From Portulaca oleracea (taxonomy: Eukaryota; Streptophyta; Magnoliopsida; Caryophyllales; Portulacaceae), in NCBI GenBank assembly GCA_029582165.1, contig CM055885.1, positions 9,856,729 through 9,920,728 on the forward strand: a stretch of DNA of 64,000 nt, written 5' to 3'. Position 1 is the stretch's first letter. Each line of letters begins with the position of its first letter. A model generated the notes under the pieces. It saw nothing but the letters and a program-made list of their open reading frames with translations. It did no database searches and was not told the origin of the DNA. A program made the position numbers and the translations under genes. This document shows, in pieces, positions 12,833 through 24,394 of the stretch.

Positions 12833-13375
12833 GAAAATTGGATTCTAATAATCCCTACTTTTGTAAATTGGATAACAATAATCCCTACTTTCAATTATTA
12901 TGGTTGTAAAAAAAAAATAAAATTGTATTGTAGTGGGACATAATTGAGAGTATACCCTAAATATCATAGATTTTGTGTTGCATTTGATTCAAAACTTTGT
13001 ATAACACTTTACCACGATTTTTAATGAATTTACAGCATTTCTCCCAATTTTTTTTTAAAATTTTTTTTTCTATTTTTTAATGATTTTTTCAATTTTATTG
13101 TTTTTAAAAAACCTTAATAATTGCTCGGAATCTCAAAAAAATAATTTAAAAAATGTTTTAGTAACTTCACTTCATTACCTATCTGGGGGCAGGAACCAAA
13201 AATACAAAAACAATATAGGGTAGACATGAAAAAAATAAAAAGAATGTGGTGATGAATTTGTTACTAGTACCACCACAATACAATTTTATTTTTTTTGGGA
13301 CCACCAGAATACAAATTGATAGTAGGGATTATTGTTGTCTAATTTGTGAAAGTAGGGATTATTAGAATCCAATTT

Positions 13376-13378
<3 letters not shown>
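12833..13378. mobile_element. TIR element (MITE), family T, copy b
   Basis: It has the same outer inverted repeats as copy a (TTCTAATAATCCCTACTTT and its complement) and shares the AATACAATTTTATTT block. The middle differs: it is AT-rich, with T and A runs, and lacks the clear ACTCGGTG box. (TA)n tracts flank both sides. Confidence 0.7.
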
Positions 13379-13425
<47 letters not shown>

Positions 13426-13458
13426 GCAGAAATTAACACTTCATTGCCAAACGCACTC

Positions 13459-16400
13459 TCAAAGAGAGAGGCCTAAACAGATACAACCTAGCAAAGGGAG
13501 CCACAAAGCCCAAAGCAACTTCAGGAGTATATCTATACGCCAATTATATTTCATACTCTTCCTATACAGTATTCTATGAAGAATTGTATTCTGTATTTTC
13601 TTGATAGCTTCTTCCGCAGATAAGAACTTTTGATATTTTGGAAATTTTTTGTAATTCCTAGCCTCCCACACCACCGCAACAGTAGACGTGAGAATTGCCG
13701 CAACCAACAATTTAATCTCCTTCCCTCGCTTGACATTTTTCCAGTTTGAGATCCATTGATGCAAAGAGTTAAAATCATACCTCATCTTCAATTTGGTGCT
13801 GAAATGGGTAATAATCTGCTTCGAGTAAGAGCAGCCTGTAAACAAATGATCTATTGTTTCATTCCCATTGTTGCATAAAGCACAGGCTGGTTCAATATCA
13901 CTACCATGTGCAATCAAACGATCAACAGTAGGCAATTTCATGTGGGTTGCAACCCAAGCTATAAAAGTATGACGAGGAGTCGAAACACCATTCCAAATAA
14001 CATGGAAACTGGGCCATTTGTTCTTGACAGACAGTAGCCATTCATAACAATCAGAAACTGAAAACAGACCATTACACTCCCCATGCCATTTACAATTCAC
14101 AGGATCACCAAACTTGAATTTTTCTTTAATTTTACATACCTGTTTCCAGCTCCAAGAACTGGTGGCAGAAGGAGAATATTGCCACCAGTTATTTGATTTG
14201 ATATACCTCTCATGGATCAAGGTTGTCTTTCTTACTAGCAATATTCCACACAAGTTTTCCGATTGCCGCAATGTTCCAAAGCCGATGATTCCTCAACCCC
14301 ACACCACCAAATCTCTTAGGAGAACAAAGAGTCTCCCAACCAACCAAAGGAATGCGGTTAGAGTTAATATCTCCAGACCAAATAAAATTTCTACAGATTT
14401 GGACAATGCGCTCAATGACATTAATGGGGAGAGCAAAAATATTAGTCCAATAACCAACAATATTGAGTAAGACAGAATTAACCAGTTGAATACGGGCTGC
14501 ATAAGACAAGTGCCTCGAGGACCAAGTGCGAATTCTAGCGGTCATCTTGTCCACCAACATTAGACAATCGAATTTTTCAATTCTTCCAGTTGTAATAGGG
14601 ACACCCAGATACTTCATCGGAAAAACCCCATGAGAGAAGCCCAAAATATTAATCAGCTGTTGAATAGTACCATTACCGCAACCAGCAACCACTACCCTTG
14701 ATTTTTCAAGATTAGCTGTCAACCCAGAGCACTCACTAAATTGGGTCAGAATATTAACAATACAGCTAATGGAATCATGATCGGCCGCACAAAAAATGAT
14801 CAAATCATCCGCAAACATGAGATGATTTATCTTCAATTTTTTACATCCCGGATGAAAAGTAAACTTTGGATCATATTGCAAATTATCCAAAAGTCTAGAA
14901 AGATACTCCATAACCAAGACAAAGATCAAAGGAGAAAGAGGATCACATTGCCGAAGACCCCGTCCACCTTTGAAATATCCATGAGCTTGACCATTGAGGT
15001 TAATAGAGTATGAAGGAGAAGTAATGCACATCATAATCCACTAGATGAATCTAGGAGGGAACCGGAACGCAATAAGGGCTTCCTCAATACATTCCCAATA
15101 CACCGAGTCATACGCTTTCTTGAGGTCAATCTTCATAATACATCATGGAGAAAGTTTTTGTCGATTGTAGCCCTGAGCAATCTCTTGACATAAAAGGATA
15201 TTGTGCACAATTTCTCTCCCTGGAATAAAGGCCCCCTGACTCTTATTGACAAGGGCAGGTAACATACATCTTAGTCTTGTACATAACAGTTTTGAAATGC
15301 ACTTATAAGAAACGTTACAGCAGGATATAGGTCTGAAGTCAGAAGGAGACTTCGGGTTTAATTTTTTTGGAATTAGGGAGATACTAGTATCATTGATGAT
15401 CGACAAAATGCATCCCTTTTCAAAGCATTAAAAAACAACCTCACAGAACCTATCCTCAATAACTCCCAATTGTAGTGATAAAAAGAACTGCTGAAGCCGT
15501 CAGGACCAGGAGCCTTAGCATCAGGGATTGAAAAAACAGCATCACGAACCTCCTTTTTAGAGAAAGGAGGAAGTAAAATCAGTTGCTGTTCAATACTTAA
15601 TAAAGGACCCCTTTGCACTAACTCAGAATCAACATGGGATCTATTATACTGCTGTTTACCCAGCTGATTTTCATAATACATCAAAATGTGAGAAGCCACA
15701 TTATCAAATCCTATAATCTGACTGCCACTATCAGATATTAAGGAATATACATAAGACCCCATCTGCCTTTTCCTCATTTTTCCAAAGAAGAACCGAGAAG
15801 GTCAGTCACCAAGAGTAATCCAAGTAATCTTAGACTGTTGTTGAAGAAGAGACTGAGTAGAGTTCAAAATTTTAATATACTCCATTCTCTTCTCTTTTTC
15901 CTGCTGACACAGAACACTATTCGATTTATCAGATTGCAACTGAACTTGTAAACGTTCTAACTCAGCTCTACTCATGTCAACTTGCTGATGTATATCATGG
16001 AAATGACTCCTATGAAGAGCTTGAAGAGGACCTCGCACAGACAAAAGGAATTTATGAAATTGAAACATTTTGCTACCCTGACCTCTTCTTGAGAAAGCAT
16101 CCTCAATAATTTCCTTATACTGAATATCAGAATGCCACATTTTGCAGTATTTAAAAGACTTCTTAATAATGGGAGCAGAAGGAAACGAGAGCAAAATGGG
16201 GGTATGATCAGACAAACCAAACTGTAAGAATTCAGTATGCACATACCCAGTTTGTATCAACCAATCCTCATTAGAGAAGACCCTATCAATACGAGACCAA
16301 ACATGGGAATTGGTCCAAGTATAGTAGTCACCTATAAAGGTAAGCTCCTGCAACCCGGTGTTATGAATACAATCCTGAAAATCAGAGACTTCAAAGAACT

Positions 16401-16860
16401 CAACACTTGTTCCACCCACTCTATCATCAGGAAACAAAACAGAGTTAAAATCCCCAAGCACTAACCAGCCCTCTTGAATACCATTAGCTAGAGAAGCTAG
16501 AGTATCCCATAAAACCTTTCTTTCCTGAAGATTATTCGAACCATACACCATAGTGACAAGAAAATTAACTCCATCCAGCACTCTAGTGACCCTTATATGA
16601 ATCCATTGATAATGAGTATCAATAACCTCCACCCTATAAATATGAGGTTTCCAAGCCACAAGAATTCTACATTTCCCCTCCAAATCCGCATTATGAATCA
16701 TACTCTAACCACTCAACATAGTATCACCAATCTCTACCATTTTCTCTTTTTTTGCTTTAATTTCAAGTAAGCCAACCAAGCTCACTTGATGTTGATGCAG
16801 GAAGCTACGAATATCCGCATGCTTATTCAATCTACAACAACCCCTAACATTCCAACTCAT
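13459..16860 (-). pseudogene. LINE ORF2 (endonuclease, reverse transcriptase, zf-RVT), broken
   Basis: The reading starts near the ATG at 16858-16860 (MSWNVRG). An apurinic-type endonuclease covers about 15802-16860, with LGDFNSV and the SDHTPILL motif. Reverse transcriptase covers about 14210-15780: [41 protein letters not shown] near 15110-15135 and the catalytic FADDLIIF. A zf-RVT domain (WNGVSTPRHTFIAWVA, CALC, HLFTGC) ends at 13459. At least one stop after the N-terminus and frame changes near 15790, 15400, 15050 and 14240 disable it. The catalytic ADD motif is still intact. Confidence 0.85.
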
Positions 16861-16864
16861 AATA

Positions 16865-17811
16865 TTAACCATATCCACCAACTACCGACCCTCCTGCCTT
16901 TTGAAATGCTTTTAAGACCTCACCAGCTTTGGTTGTATGAAGTCTATTTATGTGTGGAGGCAGGCCTTTAGAGGGCACAGACGGAGTGTTAAGAGGTTGT
17001 TTACCAACAGTTGGTGCAGGAGAAACTATCGAATCATTTGAACCATTTGAAACTATCTGGTCAGTATTTGAAATTCCTTCAGTCTCAACGTGATTCCCAG
17101 CTCTCTTATTCTTCGCCCTACATTCATTAACAATGTAACCAAAGTTTTTACAATGGTTGCATTTATCTGGCTTCCAATCATACACAACCTTCTGTGATAT
17201 AACAACACCATTCTCTGTGAAGTGTATAATATCTGGAAATTGCCCATCCACATTCATCTCCACAAGCAACCTTGCCGCTATCAAATCAGATCTCTCCCTT
17301 GTTCTCAAGCAGGTTTTGATTGAAATTCCCAAAGTACTCCCAATTTTGCTAAACCTATTTGAATTCCAATACTTCATATCCAATCTCGGCAAAATAATCC
17401 AAACTGTTAATGAGACTATGGAATCTGTATTAATACTCAGATTTTCATTCCAATCACGAACAACCATAGGTTTATTCCCAAAAAAATAAACTCCCCTTTC
17501 CAATACCACATGCTTATGATGTTCATCCCCAAATTGAACTAGATAAACCTGGTTTTAACAATTTTCTCAATCTCTTTATCTTTCTAAATATCACGAATAA
17601 AAGCACGCATCTCATGTACTGGAAGGTTAACACATAGAATACGACAGAGAACTACATTATCCCATGAATCGTGAACAACATCATCCTCATCAAGCTCAGC
17701 ACACAAGATTCCATCAATCGATTTTGGAGGAACAAAACGAAGACTCAGATCTCTCTCACCTATCAAGGAACTTTAATGAGAAACTACATTTTGAGCATTA
17801 AAATCATCCAT
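16865..17811 (-). pseudogene. LINE ORF1 (DUF4283 plus zinc knuckle), broken
   Basis: The probable start is the ATG at 17809-17811, but a stop follows after 12 codons and a further break falls near 17510-17583. The readable parts are 17584-17766 and 16865-17509. The second contains a DUF4283-like core (GVYFFGNKPMVVRDW) and a retroviral-type zinc knuckle, CNHCKNFGYIVNEC, in which the usual histidine is replaced by tyrosine. In the family this protein binds the element's RNA. The C-terminus is rich in Ser, Thr and Pro. Confidence 0.75.
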
Positions 17812-17921
17812 AATCTCACAGATAATCCCTCTCTATTCAAAAGAGTAGCTGCCCCCAAGATTTCTGCCGGAAAAGATGACCGGAAAACCTAGAGAGAAAG
17901 GCTCTCATAGAGAGAGAAAAT

Positions 17922-17960
<39 letters not shown>

Positions 17961-17965
<5 letters not shown>

Positions 17966-19481
17966 GGATTCTAATAATCCCTACTTTTGCCAATTGGACA
18001 ATAATAATTCATACTTTCAGTTTGTATTTTGGTGGTCTAAAAATAAAAATAAAATTGGATTTGAGTGAGACACCACCGAGTTGAGTGGTGGTGACTCGGT
18101 GGTTCTCTGACATGGCACGTTGGCCATATGTTTGACCGGGTTGACTTTAACTTAGAGTGCCACATCAGACACAAAGCACATGCCAATTTTAATTTTCCTT
18201 TAATTTTAATGACACCTAAGATTCTAAAAAAGTAAAAATAACCCTCTTCCACTCATCTTTCTCTCTCTTCTTTTCCCGTTTCCCGTTATTTCCCTAAAAA
18301 ATTACCAATGTTTTTCTCTTTCTTCTTTTCACCTTTCCTGTTAGTGGCTTTTTCTGGGCTATGGTGGTCAAGGGAGGACATAGGTGGTCGAGGCTAGGGT
18401 TTGCCCGTGACAATTTCGGTGGGCTATGGTGGTCAAGGGAGGACATAGATCTGGTGAAGTGGCGGATGAGAGATAGAAAGATGGCACCTCCCATGGTGGC
18501 CAGGATGAAGAGGGCAGAGAAGCGCATGTAGTTTTTGAGGAAGGAGGTGAAGTTGTCGTAGTAGAGGAGGACAAGGAGGAACGTGTCGGTGGCTATGAGG
18601 AGGATGAAAATGGCTGCGTTTAGGAAGCCACCTTCCAGCTTCTGGGTGGGAGAGTCGGAGGGGTTCTCGGAGTAGACAAGATTAGGGTCGGTCACGATGG
18701 GGGGAGGTGGTGGGGAAATGGAGGTCAGAGAAGGAGAAGGGGACAGTGTGTAGACTAGAAGCACAACTAAAACCATATAGATTGTCAACGGAAGTAAGGA
18801 CGGTAAGTGGTCGGTCGGGTTGGATCTGGGATTTGTAAAAATAGGGAGAGGGGTATGCAGCTGGGTTGTGGTGGTCAAGGAGAGGCTAGGTGGTTGCTGG
18901 TAAGGTTGCGATGGGTTTTCTCGCGACCTTGTGACCGGAATAAATGGCGACGCGTGGCAAGGTGAACAGATTTGGGGTTGCAAAACAATGGACGGGAAGG
19001 GAATAAAGGACACAGGTTAGAAAGAGAAGGTTACTAGAGAGGGGACCGTCGACGACAAGGAGCGACGACGACGGGCTGGTTCTGGCGAGTGGTCGGCTGT
19101 GAGAGAGGGGCTGAGTTGCAAAACTAGGGAAAGGGGTGTGCTTGGGAAAGGTGAATTTTTTTGGGAAATAACGGGGGAAACAGGAAAATAAGAGAGAGAA
19201 AGATGAGTGGAAGGGGGCTATTTTTTAGAATCCTAGGTGTCATTAAAATTACAGGAAAATTAAGATTGACATGTATTTTATGTCTGATGTGGCACTCAAA
19301 ATTAAAGTCAACCCGATCAAACACATGGCCAAGGTGTCATGTCAGAAAACCACCGAGTCACCACCACTCAACTCGTCGGCGTCCCACTCAAATCCATTTT
19401 TTTTTTGGATCACCAGAATACAAACTGAAAGTAGGGATTACTATTATCCAATTGACAAAAGTAAGGATTATTAGAATCCAA
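17961..19481. mobile_element. Gene-carrying TIR element, family T, copy c (1.5 kb)
   Basis: It has the same terminal inverted repeats as copies a and b (TTCTAATAATCCCTACTTT at the left, complement at the right). Mirrored inner blocks include the ACTCGGTGGT box and a stretch around GCCACATCAGACA / TGTCTGATGTGGC. Between them is about 1.0 kb of unrelated, more GC-rich DNA that includes a presenilin-like fragment. The layout is that of a Pack-type transposon: non-autonomous termini around host sequence. (TA)n tracts flank both sides. Confidence 0.75.
18456..18782 (-). pseudogene. Captured presenilin gene fragment
   Basis: Within an open frame at 18294-19013 (239 codons), residues about 78-186 read like the middle of a plant presenilin: MVLVVLLVYTL, a Pro-rich loop, VYSENPSDS, QKLEGGFLNA, a hydrophobic segment, then MRFSALFILATMGGAIFL. 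Presenilin is the membrane aspartyl protease subunit of gamma-secretase. Only about 109 residues, spanning roughly two membrane segments, are present, and neither catalytic Asp region (YD, GLGD) is included. The flanking residues of the frame do not look like presenilin. The frame has stayed open across the capture, but the fragment cannot be an active protease. Confidence 0.75.
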
Positions 19482-19484
19482 CTA

Positions 19485-19488
19485 TATA

Positions 19489-19550
<62 letters not shown>
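19485..19550. repeat. (TA)n microsatellite at the right edge of the nested block
   Basis: TA dinucleotides with one TTTA interruption, continuing directly into the last 14 bases of the Copia-1 LTR. Confidence 0.9.
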
Positions 19551-19551
<1 letters not shown>

Positions 19552-19561
19552 CTCCATAACA

Positions 19562-20018
19562 CTCCCTCTTGAATGTCCATTATCCAAAAGAATATGTCTC
19601 ATTAAAACTTTACTAGGAAAAACTCAATGACGGAAAAGAGTGTACACTTCTTTATATGCAAACACATGTTGCCTCATTAAAAAATCTTATTAAGGAAAAC
19701 CCAGTGAGACAAAACCTCAGATAGGGGAAAAAGACTACAACGCGTCTTACTCCCTCTGACGAGAACATCAATTAAGATCTTTGAATTGATGTAATTCAAC
19801 TTCTTGACTGACTTTTAAACTTTGCAGTCGAAAGTGGTTTGATACATGAATCAACTTAATTGTCACTGAAACGAATTTGTTTAATATCTATTTCAACGTA
19901 CATAACTAGCATGCAATCAAGTGTTATAGGATTTAGGTCAATATCCAAGATTAGTATAGCTAATCAAACCAATTTTGAAATGATGAGGATAATAAATATC
20001 TAAATCACTAGTACCTTC
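19562..20018 (-). mobile_element. Copia-1 internal region, 3' end
   Basis: This is the sequence just inside the Copia-1 3' LTR. It starts with the polypurine tract (minus strand CAAGAGGGAG) and holds decayed non-coding tracts with repeated CATTAAAA and GGAAAAACTC / GGAAAACCCA boxes (19597-19705). No intact reading frame. It ends at the target duplication CCTTC (20014-20018) of the next insertion. Confidence 0.6.
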
Positions 20019-20704
20019 TGTTGGAGTATTTCAAGTGTTAAGAGGCATAAAAATATAACTTATAAGCATAGGATTGACCGGGAGGTCGGAAATAAGCTTA
20101 ATAAGGAAAATGGGACCAACACGGATCGTGTCTGGTGTGACACGACCCGTGTTAGCATCCAGGGAGCACTATTTTTGTGCACTGGATCAACATGGACCGT
20201 GTTGGGATCAACACGGACCGTGTTGGACCCAGTCGTGATTGATTTTTGAAATCCCTTAAATTAAGCCTTGGGATTAATCTCGATTGATCATTAATAGGGA
20301 TAATCTTTGACTGAGAAATTAGTCAAGCAATCCCCATTAATGATTCAAAGACATATCCCTTGGATAATGCCTCCTATTATGCAAGTTTGAATGGGTTGTC
20401 TACTCCATGGATCACTATAAAAGGAGGATGAATTCTCCATTCATCCACACCTCAACACTTCTTCTATAATTCTTTCTAGAGAGCTTCAACACACACTTTG
20501 AGGTGTTGACTGCATCAACATTCTTTGAGAGTCCATGAGAAATCTTGAACTGCTTACAAGAAGTTAGGTTTTACCTTTGAGTCTTTTCACGGTCTAGTGA
20601 ATAAGTCTTAAGGGGAGCAGGTGTAACCGTCGACTCCTAGCCACCCAAGTGATACCCCATCTTCCATGTGACCGTGTTTATCCATCTCATTGTTTTTTCC
20701 AACA
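20019..20704 (+). mobile_element. Solo LTR, 686 bp, target duplication CCTTC
   Basis: The ends are TGTTGG...CCAACA. Perfect 5-bp duplications CCTTC flank it at 20014-20018 and 20705-20709. No internal domain is present, so this is a solo LTR left by LTR-LTR recombination. The TATA box TATAAAA at 20416-20422 gives plus orientation. Upstream are repeats built on the palindrome CAACACGGACCGTGTTG (perfect copy at 20209-20225, variants between 20118 and 20200). Confidence 0.88.
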
Positions 20705-20709
20705 CCTTC

Positions 20710-21514
20710 GAGTAACCGAAATAAGTTAGATCATGTATGATTAGCAAGATATGTCAACGCTTAGCATTTAAATTAGTACTTCAGGATCCAAATACAGTAT
20801 TTCAGGGCTCAAATATGGTACTTCAGGACCGATGAATTTCTCATCATCTTTTTCGGGATGGAAAGGGGGGGGGGGAGGAGTTGTTTTCATATCAAATGAC
20901 CCTACCACTACCAGGGTACTTAAAAGGGAGTGTTTTGCTCATGGATCATTGTTTTAGCACTTTTCTACATAAATTGATTTATGCGTGTAAGATCATTCTC
21001 AAAGTGTGCAACTTGTAAACCAAGACAATAACTTATTTTATTAAAATCTTTCATTCCAAATGCTCTTGTAAAGTAATCAACAACTTTTGAGGTGCTTCGG
21101 GAGTCCAAACCATCAATAATATTTACAAACAATTAGGATTCAGATCATTTAATCATTTCATTTGATTATGCAATATGCGTCCATATTGCTTTAATCACAT
21201 TAATATCTATCAACTAAGCAACCAATATTCTCGAGAATTTTAATATATGTTTCCGGCACTTTGAACCCTTTGGGAATTTTATATAAATATCATTATCACA
21301 TTTTTCATAAGCTATAGCGATATATATAAGATGCATACTTAGCTCTTCATGTAATGCCAAATTTAAGGTAGCATGATGTAGTGACAAGAACTACATAGGA
21401 GTATATTCCTTCATATTTGATACCAAGTCTTTACGAAATCACTTATGCAACAAGTCGCTCCTTATGCTTTATATCTCATAATCTCCTTTTCTCATTCTGT
21501 TTTCACACAAAGAC
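20710..21514 (-). mobile_element. Copia-1 internal region, decayed
   Basis: Continuation of the Copia-1 body between the CCTTC and ATAAC insertion sites. It includes a degenerate direct repeat (GTACTTCAGGATCCAAATA-like, 20775-20840) and a G run at about 20866-20876. No convincing reverse transcriptase motif could be read, although this is where it would be expected. Confidence 0.5.
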
Positions 21515-21519
21515 ATAAC

Positions 21520-23775
21520 TGTAGGGCCCGCGGCCCGGAGGGCACGGTCCCCTACGGAGTGTCGAGTCGACGATAGGGTTGCTTATTTTTCCTAGGGTGC
21601 ACTTTTAATTATTTTATGCACAAAATATTATTTTTGCCGATTTCATTATTTCATGTTGTTAAAAATATTATAATTTCACTAAATTTAAATCCCGACACTT
21701 TTCTTTTTTATGACTTAGCAGATTGACCCGGCCCAAAGTCGGTCCAAGTTCTTCAGACAGAAATCCGTGAGGATCTCTGGTCCTGAATCAGCCTGGGCCT
21801 CCATTTTAGGCTATGAACTGCCCTGGGTCAGTCCAAACAGGACTTAAATCAAGCCCACTGCCACAAGATCCGCGAGGATCCCATGACAGTGTAACTTGGT
21901 TAAGCTTCTGTCAAGACAACCCATCAGGGACTACGGAGTACTTCGAGTGAGCCCACCAAACAGAAATCCGCGAGGATTTCCGGATGGTGACCGTACCCGA
22001 ATCGCCTCCGTAGTCATCTGCTCGCCCCAAAAAAGAAAAAAAATCGAGAGATTAATTGAGATAAATCAGAATATTTCATCATGCATGAAACAATAATAAA
22101 GAAAAAACGGAGTCGCCAGTCAATTTGTGAAAAATTGACAAAAACTAATATGAAAACTCCTCGATCTTCGAACCAAAAAACGGGCTCGGGGGTAAAGGTA
22201 CAAGTGTAGGAGGGTTGTTCCTACACCGCCCGCCTAAGCGGCCTTTACTCCATCGGGTTTTTTAAGAAAAAAAGAAGAGAAAAAGAAAAAACAAAGTTGT
22301 CACAACAATTTTATAAATTAGTGCATGCAAAGTACGTAAATTTAACAATTCAAATAAGTACTAAAAAAAGAAAATTACAGCGGGCGGGGACTAATGACTA
22401 CATTGTTACATATGAGTAAAAGAAAACAAAGGATCAATTACCAAAATCCACGAGGACCCGAGACCCTGGAAACCGACAAATCCGCGAGGAACCTTGCTTA
22501 TGAAATCCGTGAGAACCAAAGTGGGATCCGCGAGGATCCTGGCTTATGAAATCCGCGAGAACCAAAGTGGGATCCGCGAGGATCCTTGCTTATGAAATCC
22601 GCGAGGATCCTAGTACCGGCAAGGTATTTTTTTGTGAACGCCTTTGATGAACCTATACCCAACTCCGGATCCGCGAGGATCCCCCACACAGACAGAGTAT
22701 TTTTCTTAGTTCTTCTGAATGTTTTTGGATGCACCTATACCGGACTAAAATCTTCCTGGAACTCTTCGCCGACCTTGCTTTTTATAAGCAGCACATTTGG
22801 GAGTTGTCGACAGTTGCACCTTCCCCCCCTCACACTCCATGGAATCCGCGAAGACTCACTTAGTGGGCAGTGGCGGTTTTTGACTGAGTAAAGCGCGACG
22901 ATTTAAATCAAGGAAAATCGCACCATTTAGTTCGGATCGCGAGGATCCGTAGAATAAGCCCAAAATTGGATGCAGAGGATTTTCTTTCCGGGCCAAAATT
23001 TGGATCGCGAGATTTTCGGGCGATATGAAAATCCGCGAGAATTTCTGCTGGGCTTAACTGACAAATCCGCGAGAACTTGTCTGGTCCAAAATGCAAAAAT
23101 CCGCGAGAATTTTTCCGGGCCGAAAAAATGTAGGAATCCGCGAGAATTTATCCGGGCCGAAAAATGTAGAAATCCGCTAGAATTTGTCTGAGCCCAAAAA
23201 TGCAGAAATCCGCGAGAATTTGTTCGGGCCGAAAAAATGTAGAAATCCGCGAAAATGTTGTCCGGGCCACAAATGTAGAAATCCGCGAAAATGTTGTCCG
23301 AGCCGAAAATGCAGAAATCCGCGAGAATTTATCTGGACCGAAAATGCAGAAATCCGCGAGAATGTTGTCTAGGCCGAAAATGCAGAAATCCGCGAGATTC
23401 TGCTGGGCTGGGACTGACAAATCCGCGAGATTCTACTGGGCTGGGACTGACAAATCCGCGAGACTCTGGACCAAGTATGAAAATTTCTGAAGAAATCCAC
23501 GAGGATTATTGAGTTGACTTTGACCAAGATTTGACTTTAACCAGTTGACTTTGACCAAAAGTTGACTTTGACTAGGAGTTGACCTTGATCCGGGAGTTGA
23601 CTTTCGATTGAGAATACTAGATCCACGAGGGACCCGGGTACTGAATCTGCGAGGGAGCATCTTGGGCTTGATTCATTTGGATCCACGGGGTGCCTATATA
23701 GTCCAAAGTCCACGAGGACTCTAACAAGCCCGAAATCCTCGAGGTGCTTGTTCGGTACTATCTTTGGTGTCTACA
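21520..23775 (-). repeat. 3' LTR of the Gypsy element, 2256 bp
   Basis: On the plus strand it runs TGTAGGGCCC...GTGTCTACA and matches 46548-48752 closely. It carries about 18 CCGCGAG copies of the near-palindrome ATCCGCGAGGAT. At 23030-23480 these form an irregular array with a period of about 35-45 bp. A minus-strand TATA box (22779-22786) lies downstream of that array in the element's sense. Relative to the other LTR it has extra tandem repeats near 22498-22590. Confidence 0.9.
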
Positions 23776-23790
23776 GTTAGCCCCCACTTT
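23776..23790 (-). other. Polypurine tract of the Gypsy element
   Basis: Minus strand AAAGTGGGGGCTAAC directly precedes the 3' LTR: the expected plus-strand DNA priming tract. Confidence 0.75.
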
Positions 23791-24338
23791 GACTGAGTTT
23801 GAGTAAGACGAAAGTCAAAGTATACCTTGAGACTGTTGGAGTTAGTCCAGTGGATTTTCGCGGGTTTGCCCGAATGAGCTAAAAAATGGTCGGAGGTGAT
23901 CCGATCGAGCTGAAGTGTGGTCGGAGGTAGTCCGATCTGGAAATGCTGGAGATAGTCTAGACTTTGATGAATTTCTCGGGGGTAGCCCGAACACTTGGAC
24001 GATATCCGGAGGTAGTCCGTTTGAAATTGCTGGAGGTAGTCCAGGCTTCAACGATTCAAGGGTAACTTGAATACTGGAAATTGACGGAGGTAGTCCGATG
24101 TTGACTTGGTTGCTGGAGGCTGTCCAGGCTTAACTATTCAAGGGTAGCTTGAATATTGAAAATTGACCGGAGGTAGTCCGATGCTGACTTTGTTGCTGGA
24201 TGCTGTCCAGACTTGATCTGATCATTTACCTGAAAATATACGGGTTTATGAGTAGACGACATGTATATATTTAGTGACAATACTAGTAAAAGATAATAAT
24301 AGTGATAATAAAAATAGATAATACTATTAAAGACAAAG

Positions 24339-24394
<56 letters not shown>

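Larger units (their letters stand above)
13422..17922 (-). mobile_element. L1-type LINE, decayed, nearly full length
   Basis: A non-LTR retrotransposon on the minus strand with the plant L1 order: 5' leader (about 17812-17922), ORF1 with DUF4283 and a zinc knuckle, then ORF2 with endonuclease, reverse transcriptase and zf-RVT domains. Both ends abut (TA)n tracts (13381-13421 and 17926-17960). No poly-A tail is seen; the 3' end runs straight into TA repeats. Stops and frameshifts show it is dead. Confidence 0.85.
12052..19561 (-). mobile_element. Copia-1 3' LTR, split by about 7.26 kb of nested insertions
   Basis: Bases 12052-12288 and about 19548-19561 together match the LTR at 55418-55656: both run from TGAAACAATA to ATAACA on the plus strand, sharing the tracts around GATGATCTTATTCAT and GTATATGGACATT. 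Between the halves lie (TA)n tracts, MITEs, a LINE and a gene-capturing element. On the minus strand the LTR starts TGTTATGGAG and is preceded by a purine tract (CAAGAGGGAG, 19562-19571), which makes it the 3' LTR. The flanks of the two Copia-1 LTRs (AATCA versus TTTAC) do not form a target duplication. Confidence 0.75.

Noticed and set aside
18294..19013. Complete presenilin-like gene
   Set aside because: Only about 109 of 239 residues resemble presenilin and both catalytic Asp regions are missing; it is a captured fragment.
23030..23480. CRISPR-like regular array of short repeats and spacers
   Set aside because: It lies in a plant LTR; the 'spacers' are themselves repeated and repeats vary in length. 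No cas-like gene.
22970..23512. Overlapping open frames on both strands in the Gypsy LTR array
   Set aside because: They arise from the CG-containing tandem motif, repeat in all frames, and recur at 47953-48489. No start context or domain.
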